Source of the DNA: Victivallis sp. Marseille-Q1083
Lineage (GTDB): Bacteria; Verrucomicrobiota; Lentisphaeria; Victivallales; Victivallaceae
Length of the DNA: 64,000 nucleotides
Reading direction: 5' to 3'
Assembly: GCF_903645315.1 (NCBI RefSeq)
Contig: NZ_CAHJXL010000002.1
Coordinates: forward strand, 702,017 to 766,016
Part shown: piece after piece, positions 10,301 to 18,685 of the stretch
Numbering within the stretch: position 1 is the stretch's first letter
Layout: each line of letters starts with the position of its first letter
Notes under the pieces: model-generated
Databases searched by the model: none
What the model was told of the DNA's origin: nothing
What the model saw: only the letters and a program-made list of their open reading frames with translations
Program-made: the position numbers and the translations under genes

Positions 10301-13300
10301 AAAATACCGGCGAGTTGCTGCGGATCATCGAGGAAAAACGTTGGGATGAATTCGAAGCGCTGACCGAGGAGGAACGGAACCGGCTGCTGTCCCAGTTGGC
10401 CGAATTGTCCGGCATCTTTTTCAAGGATCAAACAGTCCGCACGGAAAAAACACCGTTGGCCGCCGCGATGGCTGCTGCCGAGGCGGCGAGTTTGAAACAG
10501 CAGGCGGAAGCATTCTTCGATCAGCCTTTTGTTCTCAATGCCCGGTTCTACCAACCGATGTTCCAAAACCTGTTCGAACGTCTGGCCGACTGCGATGCCG
10601 GAGCCGCCTGGGATTTTTATCAGCGTTTTAGCCGGGTTGCCGAAAAAAGCGGAACGAGCTTTCTCTATCTGAAAAGAAATCTCTTCAACTCGTTTCTTTA
10701 CTCTTTCCAGCCGCGCAGCCTTGCCGCGTTGCGGGTCGGCTATCAACTGCTGCAGAGCAATGCCCAATGGCTGGAATATGACCAGGGGCAACGCTGGTTG
10801 AACTGGCAGCAGCAATTGCCGGTCGAATACGATGAAGCGTTTCGCAAACAGTTGAGCGATCATTTCGCCGATCTGCCGCCCACCGATCTGACTGCTCTGA
10901 TTGCCGGAGCATTGCAGCGGCAAAGTGATCTCCAGCTGGAACGGATTCGGGCGGCGGCGGCGGAATCGGCGAGCTGGACCGACCGGCAAATCGTTCTGAG
11001 CGTCGACTGCCTGAAACGCGCCAGAGCGCAACAGCCGCTTTCCGCCGAAGAAGCGGCGCGTTGTTATGAATGGTTCGATTCGGAACGGTTCCTCAGTTTC
11101 AAACTGGCCAACGGCTGGCGGCTCGTTCAAATTGCCGGCTTGGAGAACATTGCCGTCGACCTGGTCGATTTGTTGTATCTCGAAGCGGCGCAAGAGGGTG
11201 GTTATCGACGTTTCGAACAGCTCGATGCCCTGTTGGAAAAATTGGCGAATTGCCGGCCGGACCAACGCCATTCCGAGGCCGATCATCAGGCCGCAGTCAG
11301 CAAGGTGATCCGTTTCTGTCTGCAATATTATCAATTCTGGCAGGGAAAGTGGCCGGATAACCGTCTGGGAATAAAACTGCTGCGATTGGCGGCCCGCTCC
11401 GGCCGGCCGGAAGCGGTCGGGGAATTGCTTGGTTTTGCTCCGCTGCAGCTTCGGCAAACTCCGGAAACGGTGCTGATTCTTGCCGGCGCCGGCCGGGAAA
11501 AAGAGTTGGAGCAGCTCCTGAACCGGCAATTCCCGCCGCTGGGCGACCGGGAGCTGCCGAATCTGGATGAACAGGCGCTTCAGTTGCTGAAAAGTAAAAT
11601 CATGGCCGACGCCGACGCCGGGCGCCGCCTCAATCATCTGTTGGTGTTTTATCCGGTAACCGGGCTTTTTGAACCGCGGGAGGTGCTGGAGGTTTACCGG
11701 CAATTGCCCGCTGACGTTTCTCCGGAAATCAGGCAGCAGGTATTGTCCTGGCTGGCGGCGGCAGCGGATCTGGAGCTGACGGCCGAATTGACCGCCTGGC
11801 GCCAGGCGCTTTCCAGTGAAGGGTTGAGTACGTTGCCGTTTCACTCGGCGTTGGGACGGCGGCTGCAGGAGGAGTTCGAGCAACTTCTGCGGCAGGACAA
11901 ATTTGCCGCGGCGGCCGAGCTGGCCGAATTGGTATTGCAGCCGTTGGCTTCCCGCCCGCAGGCGTTCTCCGATGAACAGCAAAACCTGCTGAAGGATCAG
12001 TGGCTGCCGGGGCTGGCCGGCCTGCTTTCCGCCAATTTGCTCAATCGTTCCCCGCTGGAATTGCCGGAGGACGCCAAAGCGCCGCTGTACCGTCTGGCCC
12101 ATTTGTTTCAACAGGGAAGTTGGGAAATGACGGCGTTTTTATTGCAGCTTGCCGATCCGGCCGACGAGACTTTTGCCCGGGCGGCCCGTTTGCAATTGAC
12201 GGAGGTTGAACCGGTGCACTTCCGGCAAAGTGCCGAATCGTTTTACGCGCTGCAGGTGATGCTGTCGGGAGAGGAGGCGGCGCAGCGGCGGCTGGCGCAG
12301 TTGTTGACCGATGTTCGTTTTCGGGAAAGTTGTCCATCTCCTTCGGTGCTGGCGGCCAGATATCTGACGGTTTTACAATTGCTGCAGGCTGCCGGCGTGG
12401 ATATTACTGGAGCCATGTTGGAATTTCCTCCGGATTTTCTTGAAGGAAAGTCTATTTTCCTGGCTTTCGAGTCGCTGCTGGTCAACCAGGCGGCCCAAAG
12501 TGACCGAACTTTGGAATTGCTCAATCAGTTCAGCCGCGGCATCGGGGAGCTTCTGCCCGGGGAGCAGCTTGCCTGCGCCGCTAAATTTCAAACCATACTG
12601 GAACAGACGTCGGCGGAGCAGTTGAGCGCCTGGTTGACCGGGGCACTGGCCGGCAATTGCGGATATGTGGCCCAAATGACCGCCCGGCTCTGGCAATGGC
12701 GCCATGACGAGGCCGAACGGAACGAGTTTATCCTGCTTTTTGATGAATTGCTGGAAGAAGAAAACATCCCGGTTGACGAGCGGCTGCAAGCGGTTGTTCA
12801 ATTGTGGAATCTGCCGGAACTGGGGCCGGCAATGTTGCAGCAGCTTCTGCCGCTGTGTCAACTGATTGCCGAAGCGGAAGCCGCCCGGGCGCAGGAGATG
12901 TTTCTGCTGTTGACCGCTCATATCGGCGAGGACCGGGCCAATTACCTGAAGAATCTTGCTTCGCTGCATATCCTTTATCAGCAATTGCTGCTTCAGGGTG
13001 TTTCCTTCGCGGATTTACCGGCGGAGTCGGCGATCGACTGGTGCGTTCAACTGTTGCAACTGAACGATCTGGAAGCGCTGGCCAGCTGGCTGGAACAGTC
13101 GCCGGAATTGGCCGGCCAGCCGGCGGTTTTCCTGATGCTGATCCAGGCCGGGCAGGGAAGGCTGGCCATCGATATCTTGAAGAATTGCGAAGAAGAACTG
13201 GCGGCGGCACGGCCGCTGGCCAGACAATTCCGTTTTTCCCCGGCATTTTTCCGGCAGTATCAGGCCTTGACCAGCACGCTCTCCAATGAGTCGGAAAAAT

Positions 13301-13551
13301 TATTGTTGGCCTGGGTGTTCTGCCAGGCTTCCAATCAGGACAGTCCGACTTCGCTGCAAACGCCGGCGGAAGCGCCGGGAGGACCTTTTGAATTCTTTCT
13401 GCCGCCGGGCATCAACTGGAGCCGGGAAACCCGCTACAGACTCGACCAGCTTCGTGTCCCGGCACTCCGGGCGTTGCGGACCGGCACTTTCGGCAATGCC
13501 CGCCTGGAAACGTTGCGCCAGGAATTCTATCCGGCGGCGGAGGCGCAATGA
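4384..13551 (+). CDS. Giant secreted TPR-repeat protein (3055 aa)
   Basis: A 3055-residue protein with a Sec-type signal peptide (MRQ, then a hydrophobic core, cleavage probably after about residue 22 in STLAES). Nearly the whole mature part is helical repeat sequence rich in Leu, Ala, Glu and Gln. Clear TPR-like units appear in the first 900 residues (RYQQAVELLRTLLEK, KPQQAVELYWQLYREFP, YEPAIEVLTRLLDL, QSAAALELLTQAW); later parts are more divergent alpha-solenoid. No enzymatic motif is seen. It is first in an operon with a membrane coiled-coil protein, a MoxR ATPase, a DUF58 protein and two VWA proteins; its stop overlaps the next ATG. TPR proteins accompany MoxR/Bat systems in Bacteroidetes and spirochaetes, but this one is far larger. 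Inferred role: periplasmic scaffold or client-binding part of a MoxR-VWA envelope system. Confidence 0.75.
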   Translation: MRQSWLWFTLFAGLGLSGSTLAESPADSYFAIALKRPDSIHLFNRFYEHYDAAQESLEAFLLRQAEVPQQADACRRLLVNLYEKEGRYQQAVELLRTLLEKDSGSMNDRYALARLEFFRNQPERAEAALQDLLAHHEELNFDLYQSAVKLAGQVYDALGKPQQAVELYWQLYREFPEDDNADLLLQLLIEQGLYPEAEKFARQWREQALDPFQKMKATMQPAEIALRQDNRPAALAGDEQLLEQSGSARFLERDLYAKICDTLKKAGEYKTLFDWSRRFLTQHPERLELQLLFCRQLAEYGESAEVLERLAQLVERAPLNRGVREAYAEQLAGSGRFAEADRQLQLLLVQYPDQKELLLSGAALLLRDLEAAPAKISERLRAYLTLAGNSEYAYGKVLDLLTSSDRPELSDSFFQACLAAYPDSLEAVLKYADWLYTAEKAADADALLRQAMPAFDADRLFRIANLLLKRERKATALELLKQYHRQPSFGWRNAKLLFPLALEQADRPLALTVLGQLLDAVDNFEEFERLAAGAAPLLAEADARLELFDAEASTPGRLALQISSQTEPEAAWTAVEEAGRRYPDSILLLSQKLALLERGYRYEPAIEVLTRLLDLDGRNVKKHRQRLLRLLQRTGQTARAGQLLERWRLANPEDPDHWLAEADFYQTAGQSAAALELLTQAWHRFPDLPELSRRLIDLQQQSGDLAAARALAWRLFEQAEDVNVKRSLGTRLYRLSVQDNTTDQLVARFQTLSGEDAKNPLPLLVLTDIYRQAGRMAEYEAALRKAIAQTEDNFDLWNELALFLEQNGDLDGAEAAWKRFPDSTAAKQALMDFYWRNDRLGLAFELLKQLPALQADPEKLQRSIGNLIAWRQPEAALQLIEEFAESLPDDFNSCYLRAVALESAGDTVQAIPALLQALPLAASLTGSPANAFGNPYFDRMLDKLPAESAKLAAMFIDRRQAYRFGADNSNGYNSSLLSGWSNVVLPTRPEVAEAFCLIHLQRLLQIHPERQNEVRNALAASGVNYLDLKLRSNENFSLDEFRPYLDDLNVVQMLTAVMPYLLTTELNQAELDELLPNLYRMAPGQALVLLVDLFQQKREISEVGRRLLVRACQDRVPPPDSWRQLFLVDLWNLSPFTAEEQAVIARYAADWRREQWENQLNASFDIFPSIAVYDLESGNYDGAIQFIEEAFRRQKARPVSVAGRQSFNRRGGESNFLPLQFPVAELLDNPAVACLASSVLNANFWKNPLRRNCQIDFEALWKAARQLTSPTARLLLAEFCRQQEEGQQLAAAYLQQADRLPAHEFLQIVAYLGRSDVEAVVPALLAKAADENGESSNLFLWLAVTYLEQWPESPVRQEMAAKLLEKLTPQTMPLDNLARLAAWCRRLGLLDAGSRLEQKIIQEQLRKPLAPPAAAPAGRSRLEPPEKVADLFQNDQAENALLNAAASLQRGMKKVQESWRQEADFYQAQRELRQLEAILDVVRQHGQLEKLQALLQDNSLALVLLLLYTRQFDSAIALAASLEEDPSAGRLAGLFALQAKLQKKLPLEPDVALPSLSLRDLLFIYFFRLQEREEYLPQILALTIPRLGDVRKWTEENDLSYQLGMLPDLLYRNQLADRSPEENPEARQLLLRWSEAALRQPGGLGDYGLDLKIRVKPDLSDREFLDDALELVRLNAESGLGGAGCYLYRMATDQTVVERLQEYLARHSAMAEDIAGRLASLPESADVKVLKAYAQNCREMSSYDDDALLRHFDTALSELAARNDYSVLEIQFEEALQRRLHGAVGDLILHHFESLAESGNGQSKMILNQLLEQLFQAEEAVSRLNLSDYFRRYVTILAAKLSKVTSEDSFYYWDSGQLRELSRLWLTAQPDALKEWYDAMQILRQLPMLWYQLSPGDWLFEFDSGQITAENASRVAAPWLEMSLKTFDAGLLPAGNASSTISLLELFEGKLPEDEMEDRPDSFGADLWRIRPQNTGELLRIIEEKRWDEFEALTEEERNRLLSQLAELSGIFFKDQTVRTEKTPLAAAMAAAEAASLKQQAEAFFDQPFVLNARFYQPMFQNLFERLADCDAGAAWDFYQRFSRVAEKSGTSFLYLKRNLFNSFLYSFQPRSLAALRVGYQLLQSNAQWLEYDQGQRWLNWQQQLPVEYDEAFRKQLSDHFADLPPTDLTALIAGALQRQSDLQLERIRAAAAESASWTDRQIVLSVDCLKRARAQQPLSAEEAARCYEWFDSERFLSFKLANGWRLVQIAGLENIAVDLVDLLYLEAAQEGGYRRFEQLDALLEKLANCRPDQRHSEADHQAAVSKVIRFCLQYYQFWQGKWPDNRLGIKLLRLAARSGRPEAVGELLGFAPLQLRQTPETVLILAGAGREKELEQLLNRQFPPLGDRELPNLDEQALQLLKSKIMADADAGRRLNHLLVFYPVTGLFEPREVLEVYRQLPADVSPEIRQQVLSWLAAAADLELTAELTAWRQALSSEGLSTLPFHSALGRRLQEEFEQLLRQDKFAAAAELAELVLQPLASRPQAFSDEQQNLLKDQWLPGLAGLLSANLLNRSPLELPEDAKAPLYRLAHLFQQGSWEMTAFLLQLADPADETFARAARLQLTEVEPVHFRQSAESFYALQVMLSGEEAAQRRLAQLLTDVRFRESCPSPSVLAARYLTVLQLLQAAGVDITGAMLEFPPDFLEGKSIFLAFESLLVNQAAQSDRTLELLNQFSRGIGELLPGEQLACAAKFQTILEQTSAEQLSAWLTGALAGNCGYVAQMTARLWQWRHDEAERNEFILLFDELLEEENIPVDERLQAVVQLWNLPELGPAMLQQLLPLCQLIAEAEAARAQEMFLLLTAHIGEDRANYLKNLASLHILYQQLLLQGVSFADLPAESAIDWCVQLLQLNDLEALASWLEQSPELAGQPAVFLMLIQAGQGRLAIDILKNCEEELAAARPLARQFRFSPAFFRQYQALTSTLSNESEKLLLAWVFCQASNQDSPTSLQTPAEAPGGPFEFFLPPGINWSRETRYRLDQLRVPALRALRTGTFGNARLETLRQEFYPAAEAQ

Positions 13552-15053
13552 CCGACCCGATCGAACAATTCATCCATTTACTGCGACGCGGCCTGAACCG
13601 GCGGCTGCTCTGGCGCCGGTTCTGGTATTATTTTGTCGCGGCGCTGGTTGCCATGACGCTCTGGGCTTTCTTCCGGCGGGTGCAGGGGCAGCCGGCCGAA
13701 GGGCAGATCTACGGCGGCATTGCCGTCGCCTTCGGCATCTGTTGGGGCGGTCACTGCTGCTTCCGGCGTTACACGCTGCCGATGGCCGCCCGTTACGGCG
13801 ATGCGTTCTTCCGGTTGCACGACGCTTTGTTGAGCCATTTGGAATTTCGCGGCCGGTCCGGCAGCTTTCAATGCTTGCGTCAACAGCAGACGCTGGAAAT
13901 CTGTCGCTCATTGTCCGTCAAACAACTGCCGTGGTATCGACCGCGCCGGAGCGTTCCGTTGGCCCTGCTGTTGTTGATCGCCGTGCTTGGCGGCGCCTTG
14001 CTGCCGCCGTCGCCCGCCGTCCGGGCGGCAGCAGTCCGGGCGGCGGAACTGCGGGAGGAAACCGGATGGCGGAATGCCGAATTGCGTCGGGAAGTGACGG
14101 AGCTGCAGCGGCAGTTGTCCGAAGCGGAACGGGAATTGTTCGAGGATGCCGGCATTGCCGACCTGATCGGGCAATTTACCCCGCAGGGCGATTGGAAGGA
14201 CGCCTTGCGCCAGTATGGACAACTGGATCAAAAACTGGCGGCGCTGGAATATGATCCGCCGCTGGCGGCCGACCGGCAATTGCTGCAGCAGTTGGCCAAG
14301 GCGATGCAGCAGCATGCCGCCGGCAGGCAACTGGGAAAATTATTGTCACAGGAGGAATATGCCGCGGCGGCCGAAGAGCTGGAGGCGTTGCAACTCTCCG
14401 GCACGGAGGGGGTAAGCCGTCAGCAAAAGCTGGCGAAACTGCGGGAAATGCTGCAGAGTTATTCCTCCCGCGGCGATCGAAAGTCATCGACCGCGCTGGA
14501 ACGGGAAGTGGAGGCGCTGCTGCGCCGGTTGGCCGACCGGGACGACGGGGCCATCGACAACCGGCAAATTGACGCTTCGCTGCAGAAGATATCGTCCCGT
14601 TTGCAGCAGATGCAGAATATGACTCAACTGTTGGCCAAACTTACCGCCTTGCGCCAGGCGCTCAACCGGGCCCAAAACGGCGTCGGCCAGAATCGGACGG
14701 CGCAGGCCGGCCGGAGCCGTCAGCCGGACCGGGATGAGCAGAACGCCAGAGGCGCCGGCAGCGGGGACGGCAACCGGAAATTGTCCGACCGCCAGACCGG
14801 GCAGGAAACCGATTTCGGCAATTTCCAGTCGGTGGAAGCCGCTGTTGGCGACGGGGCGGCGGACCGGCGGATTACCGAAACGGCGGCCGGCAGCGGGACT
14901 GCCGGCCGGGCGCGGCGGGAATTGGGCACCGCTTACCAGCGTCAATTGGAAAGCTTCATCCGCCGCAGCGATGTGCCGGAAAATCTGAAGACCGATGTAA
15001 AAAACTACTTTATTTCAATTCATCAACCCCAAGGCGGAGCAGAAGATGAGTGA
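13548..15053 (+). CDS. Membrane-anchored coiled-coil protein of the MoxR operon
   Basis: 501 residues. Three predicted membrane segments in the first 160 residues (around WYYFVAALVAMTLWAFF, IYGGIAVAFGICWGG and VPLALLLLIAVLGGALL) are followed by a long charged, Gln/Glu/Leu-rich region likely to form coiled coil (about 170-390) and a low-complexity polar linker near 390-450. The start ATG overlaps the stop of the giant TPR gene and follows a GGAGG site; the 3' end overlaps the MoxR gene by 8 bases, so translation is coupled. I do not recognise a named family; the layout recalls DUF4175-type membrane proteins found next to MoxR/VWA genes. Presumably a membrane adaptor between the periplasmic TPR protein and the cytoplasmic ATPase. 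Confidence 0.65.
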   Translation: MTDPIEQFIHLLRRGLNRRLLWRRFWYYFVAALVAMTLWAFFRRVQGQPAEGQIYGGIAVAFGICWGGHCCFRRYTLPMAARYGDAFFRLHDALLSHLEFRGRSGSFQCLRQQQTLEICRSLSVKQLPWYRPRRSVPLALLLLIAVLGGALLPPSPAVRAAAVRAAELREETGWRNAELRREVTELQRQLSEAERELFEDAGIADLIGQFTPQGDWKDALRQYGQLDQKLAALEYDPPLAADRQLLQQLAKAMQQHAAGRQLGKLLSQEEYAAAAEELEALQLSGTEGVSRQQKLAKLREMLQSYSSRGDRKSSTALEREVEALLRRLADRDDGAIDNRQIDASLQKISSRLQQMQNMTQLLAKLTALRQALNRAQNGVGQNRTAQAGRSRQPDRDEQNARGAGSGDGNRKLSDRQTGQETDFGNFQSVEAAVGDGAADRRITETAAGSGTAGRARRELGTAYQRQLESFIRRSDVPENLKTDVKNYFISIHQPQGGAEDE

Positions 15054-16050
15054 CAGCGACAGCCAAGCGGCAACCCGGGCGGCAGTGACGGAATTTTCGA
15101 CTATGTTTCAAACCCTGCAGCGGGAGATCACCAAATTCATCGCCGGCCAGGACGAAGTGGTGGAGCGGCTGCTCATCGCCATCGTCGCCGGCGGCCATGT
15201 GTTGCTGGAGGGAGTTCCCGGCCTCGGCAAAACCGCCTTGGTCAGCACTGCCGCCAAGGCGATGAATCTGAACTTCAAACGCATTCAGTTCACCCCGGAT
15301 CTGCTGCCGGCCGATCTGCTGGGAACCCATATTCTGCTGGAACAGCCTTCCGGCAGGGAATTCGTCTTCCAGCCCGGTCCGATTTTCACCAATCTGCTGC
15401 TGGCCGACGAAATCAACCGGGCGACGCCGAAAACCCAGTCGGCGTTGCTGGAAGTAATGCAGGAGAGAACCGTGACGGTCGGCAACCAGACCCACCGGCT
15501 GGCTTTGCCCTATTTCGTGTTGGCCACCCAGAATCCGTTGGAGATGGACGGCACTTACCCGCTGCCGGAGGCCCAGCTCGACCGTTTCTTTTTCAAATTG
15601 TGCGTCGGTATGCCGCCGATGTCGGCTCTGGCGACCATTCTCGAACGGACTGCCGGAGTGGATGCTCCGGAAATCAATCCGGTGGCCGACGGCAAGGCAA
15701 TCCTCCGAATGGGCGAAATCGCCCGGCAGGTGCCGATTGCCGATTCGGTGCGGGATTACCTGCTGCGCATCATTCTGGCCACCCATCCGGAACAGTCCGG
15801 CGCATCGGCAGCCGTCCGGCAATTCGTCCGGTACGGTGCTTCGATCCGGGCCGCGCAGACGGTTCTGGCCGCCGCCAGAATCAAAGCATTGCTCTCCGGC
15901 CGTTATCACGTGGCGCACGAGGATATCGACGCGATGGTCGTGCCGGCGATGCGTCACCGCATCATTCTGAATTTCGAGGGACAGGCGGCGGATATTTCCA
16001 TCGAGGCGATTCTGCAGGAACTGGTGAAAGCCGAGGCGGGAAAGAATTGA
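15046..16050 (+). CDS. MoxR-family AAA+ ATPase
   Basis: 334-residue AAA+ ATPase of the MoxR class (AAA_3 core plus lid). Walker A GVPGLGKT at residues 56-63, Walker B LLLADE at about 117-122, a sensor-like ATQNP motif, and the PLPEAQLDRFFF segment diagnostic of MoxR proteins. MoxR ATPases act as cytoplasmic chaperones that remodel or insert cofactors into partner proteins with VWA domains. The genes directly downstream (DUF58, two VWA proteins) are the usual partners. Start chosen at ATG 15046, six bases after GGAG; the gene overlaps the preceding one. Confidence 0.93.
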   Translation: MSDSDSQAATRAAVTEFSTMFQTLQREITKFIAGQDEVVERLLIAIVAGGHVLLEGVPGLGKTALVSTAAKAMNLNFKRIQFTPDLLPADLLGTHILLEQPSGREFVFQPGPIFTNLLLADEINRATPKTQSALLEVMQERTVTVGNQTHRLALPYFVLATQNPLEMDGTYPLPEAQLDRFFFKLCVGMPPMSALATILERTAGVDAPEINPVADGKAILRMGEIARQVPIADSVRDYLLRIILATHPEQSGASAAVRQFVRYGASIRAAQTVLAAARIKALLSGRYHVAHEDIDAMVVPAMRHRIILNFEGQAADISIEAILQELVKAEAGKN

Positions 16051-16051
16051 A

Positions 16052-16915
16052 ATGCTGCTGACCGACGCGGAATTCGTCCGGAAACTGGACATGCTGTCGC
16101 TGCTGGCGCGCCGGATGGTCAGCGGGCCGTTGAAAGCGGACCGCCGGACCCGACGGGCCGGCTCCGGTTCCACCTTTGCCGATTACAGCGAATATCACAG
16201 TGGCGACGATTTTTCCGCCATCGACTGGAATATCTTCGCCCGGCTGGAAACGCTGGTCATCAAGCTTTTCGAACTGGAGGAGGATGCCAGAGTCTATCTG
16301 TTGCTGGATTTGAGCCGTTCCATGGCGCGCAAATTGTCTTATGCCCGGCAACTGGCCGCCGCAGTCGGCTACATTGCGCTCAATCGATTGGACTATCTGT
16401 CGGTCTTCGGCATGGCCGATCAACTGAAAGTCCTGATGCCGCCCGGCCACGGCCGGGAACGGATCATGCCGTTTTTGAAACTGCTCGAACAGACCGACTG
16501 TTTCGGGACGGCCAACGATTTCGACGCTTGTGTCAAAAGTTTGCTGTCGCGCTGCCGGCGGCCCGGCATCTGCCTCCTGCTGTCCGACTTTTTCCTGCCG
16601 GGCGGTTATGAACGCGGTTTCGACGCGTTGCGCTGGAGCGGCCATGAAATTTTCTGCCTGGAAATCATCGATCCGGCTGATGAGCGGTGCGAATGGCGCG
16701 GCGATATCGAGCTTGAATGCGTCGAAAGCGGTGCGGCCCGGGCCTTGACCATCGGAGCCGCCGAGGCGGCCGCTTTCACCGTCGCCGTACGGCGGTGGCG
16801 CGAACAGTTTCATCGCGACTGTAAAAAACGCGGCATCGGCTGGGCGGAAGCGGTCATCACCCTGCCGTTTGAAACGGTTATCCGGGAGCTGTTGAAAAAG
16901 CGCGGGGTGGCTTGA
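16052..16915 (+). CDS. DUF58 domain protein (MoxR partner)
   Basis: 287 residues. The N-terminal half carries the DUF58 hallmark (GSTFADYSEYHSGDDFSAIDWN with R and LFELEED following), then a VWA-like fold with the DLSRS motif where a metal-ion-dependent adhesion site would be. DUF58 proteins are almost always encoded beside moxR; their biochemical role is not settled, but they are taken as VWA-like partners of the ATPase. One base separates it from moxR and it overlaps the next gene by one base (TGATG). Confidence 0.9.
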   Translation: MLLTDAEFVRKLDMLSLLARRMVSGPLKADRRTRRAGSGSTFADYSEYHSGDDFSAIDWNIFARLETLVIKLFELEEDARVYLLLDLSRSMARKLSYARQLAAAVGYIALNRLDYLSVFGMADQLKVLMPPGHGRERIMPFLKLLEQTDCFGTANDFDACVKSLLSRCRRPGICLLLSDFFLPGGYERGFDALRWSGHEIFCLEIIDPADERCEWRGDIELECVESGAARALTIGAAEAAAFTVAVRRWREQFHRDCKKRGIGWAEAVITLPFETVIRELLKKRGVA

Positions 16916-18681
16916 TGAGTTTTTCTCATCCGTGGTTGTTGAGTCTGGGCGGCCTGATCGTGTTGCTCGGTATTTTTTACTTTCTGAAGGTCCGGCCGGA
17001 ACGCCATGGCACAGCACTGTTGTTCCTGTGGGAAAGCGTGGTGCCGGACAAAAAATACAGTGCGTTGTTCCGGCGCCTGCGGGATTTGTGGAGTTTTCTG
17101 CTGATGGCGTCGGCATTTGCGCTGATTACGCTGGCGCTGGCCGGCCTGCACGGCAACGCCGGCGCCGACCGCCGGGACCTGTTGATGGTTGTCGATTTGA
17201 GTCCGTCGATGGCGGTGGAACACGCCGGCGTTTCGCGTCGGGAAGAGGTTCGGCTGGCGCTGGCTGGCATCATCGAAAACCTGGCGGACGGCCAGCGGAT
17301 GACTTTGGCGGCCGCGTCCGGCGCCAGTTTGACGGTTGTGCAGAATGCAACCGACAACCGCCGGGCGCTGCGCCGGGCGCTGGAATCCCTGTCCGTCGGG
17401 GATGAGCCGCTGAAACCGGCTGCGCTGGAATTGCTGCAGTACTGGCGGGCCGCTTTGCCGGATGGCCGGCTCGTCTTGTGGTCGGACGGCGGTTTCACGC
17501 GACGGAACGCTTTCGAGTTGCCGGCCGCGCTGGAGTTGGGTAAGGTCGGATGTCCGGTTGATAATGTCGGAATCGTCAATCTGGAGTTGTTGCGGTTGCC
17601 GGATGGCGCCTTGCAAAGCTGGGTAGAAATTTTCTCCGGCAATGACCAGCCGGTGGAGTTGGAGCTGGTGATCGCCGAAGGAGCGCCGGAAGCGGAGCGC
17701 CAGCGGCTGCATCTCGCCATCCAGCCGGGCGGACAGCGGATTCCGCTGCTGCCGATCCCGGCCGCCCAGGCCGGTCTGTGGTATTATCGTCTCGAATTGC
17801 CGGAGCGGGATGCGCTTGCCGCGGACAATGAAGTCGTTGCCGTTTTGCCGGCCGTGCCGCAGTTCGAAGTCGCCTGCCTCGGCAATTCGCCGGCCCTCCG
17901 GCGGCTGTTCCGCACCTGGCTGGCCGGCGGCCCGTTCCGGGCTTCCGGCGGGACACCGCAGTTGATAATCGGTTCCGGTTCGGTTGAGCCGGTTGAACAT
18001 TGCAATCACTATATCGTCTGGGCTCCGGAAGGCGAATCAGCGTGGTGGCAGGAGACGGCCGATGCCGCCGCCGAAACGGCGATTCTGGAAGTGCGCCAGC
18101 CGGAACATCCGGCGATGCGCTGGTGCGACATCGACGGGATTGAAGTCGGCGGCGTTCGTCCGCTTCGTCCGCCGGATAACGCATTGGTGTTGGCGGAATC
18201 GGCCGACGGACTGCCGCTTATTTATCTGACCGAACAGGCCGGCCGGCGAATTTATGTGCTGAACTTCGATCCGGAATCGGCCGATTTTGCCTTGCGTTTG
18301 GCTTTTCCGGTTCTCAATGGCAGCATGGCGATGGAATTGTTGGGAAATCGGCAGTCGCCTGCCGGCCTTTACCGGATTGGCGACCGGTTGCCGGGGACCG
18401 GCGGCGTGTTGCAAACGCCGTCCGGCCGGACAATTGCCATCGACGATGCCGGCGTTCGCCTGACCGAAAGCGGTATTTATACGTTGCAGCGCGGCGCTGT
18501 TTCCTATCGCTTGGCGGCGGCGTTGCTGGATCGGACCACCAGCGACACTGACAATTCCGCGGTCGTTTCGACGGTTCAGGCGTTGAATGCCGGGCCGTCG
18601 CTGTTGCGTTGGCTGTTCGTCGCCGCCCTGTTGCTGTTGGGGGTGGAAGAGTGGCTGTATCACTGGCGGAAAGTGGGGTGA
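16915..18681 (+). CDS. BatA-like membrane VWA protein
   Basis: 588 residues. An N-terminal BatA-type segment (FSHPWLLSLGGLIVLLGIFYF, then a second hydrophobic helix around WSFLLMASAFALITLAL) precedes a VWA domain whose MIDAS motif DLSPS is complete (about residues 100-104), followed by a beta-rich region and a C-terminal membrane helix (LLRWLFVAALLLLGV). Topology suggests a periplasmic VWA domain held by helices at both ends. ATG 16915 is preferred over the TTG three bases upstream. Belongs to the moxR-DUF58-bat operon; likely a client or effector of the MoxR ATPase in envelope maintenance. Confidence 0.8.
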   Translation: MSFSHPWLLSLGGLIVLLGIFYFLKVRPERHGTALLFLWESVVPDKKYSALFRRLRDLWSFLLMASAFALITLALAGLHGNAGADRRDLLMVVDLSPSMAVEHAGVSRREEVRLALAGIIENLADGQRMTLAAASGASLTVVQNATDNRRALRRALESLSVGDEPLKPAALELLQYWRAALPDGRLVLWSDGGFTRRNAFELPAALELGKVGCPVDNVGIVNLELLRLPDGALQSWVEIFSGNDQPVELELVIAEGAPEAERQRLHLAIQPGGQRIPLLPIPAAQAGLWYYRLELPERDALAADNEVVAVLPAVPQFEVACLGNSPALRRLFRTWLAGGPFRASGGTPQLIIGSGSVEPVEHCNHYIVWAPEGESAWWQETADAAAETAILEVRQPEHPAMRWCDIDGIEVGGVRPLRPPDNALVLAESADGLPLIYLTEQAGRRIYVLNFDPESADFALRLAFPVLNGSMAMELLGNRQSPAGLYRIGDRLPGTGGVLQTPSGRTIAIDDAGVRLTESGIYTLQRGAVSYRLAAALLDRTTSDTDNSAVVSTVQALNAGPSLLRWLFVAALLLLGVEEWLYHWRKVG

Positions 18682-18685
18682 AAAG

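Noticed and set aside
8854-12111. A 1085-codon open frame on the minus strand
   Set aside because: It lies wholly inside the giant TPR gene, its product is Gln/Arg/Phe-rich without domains, and it reflects the codon bias of the Leu/Glu-rich sense strand.
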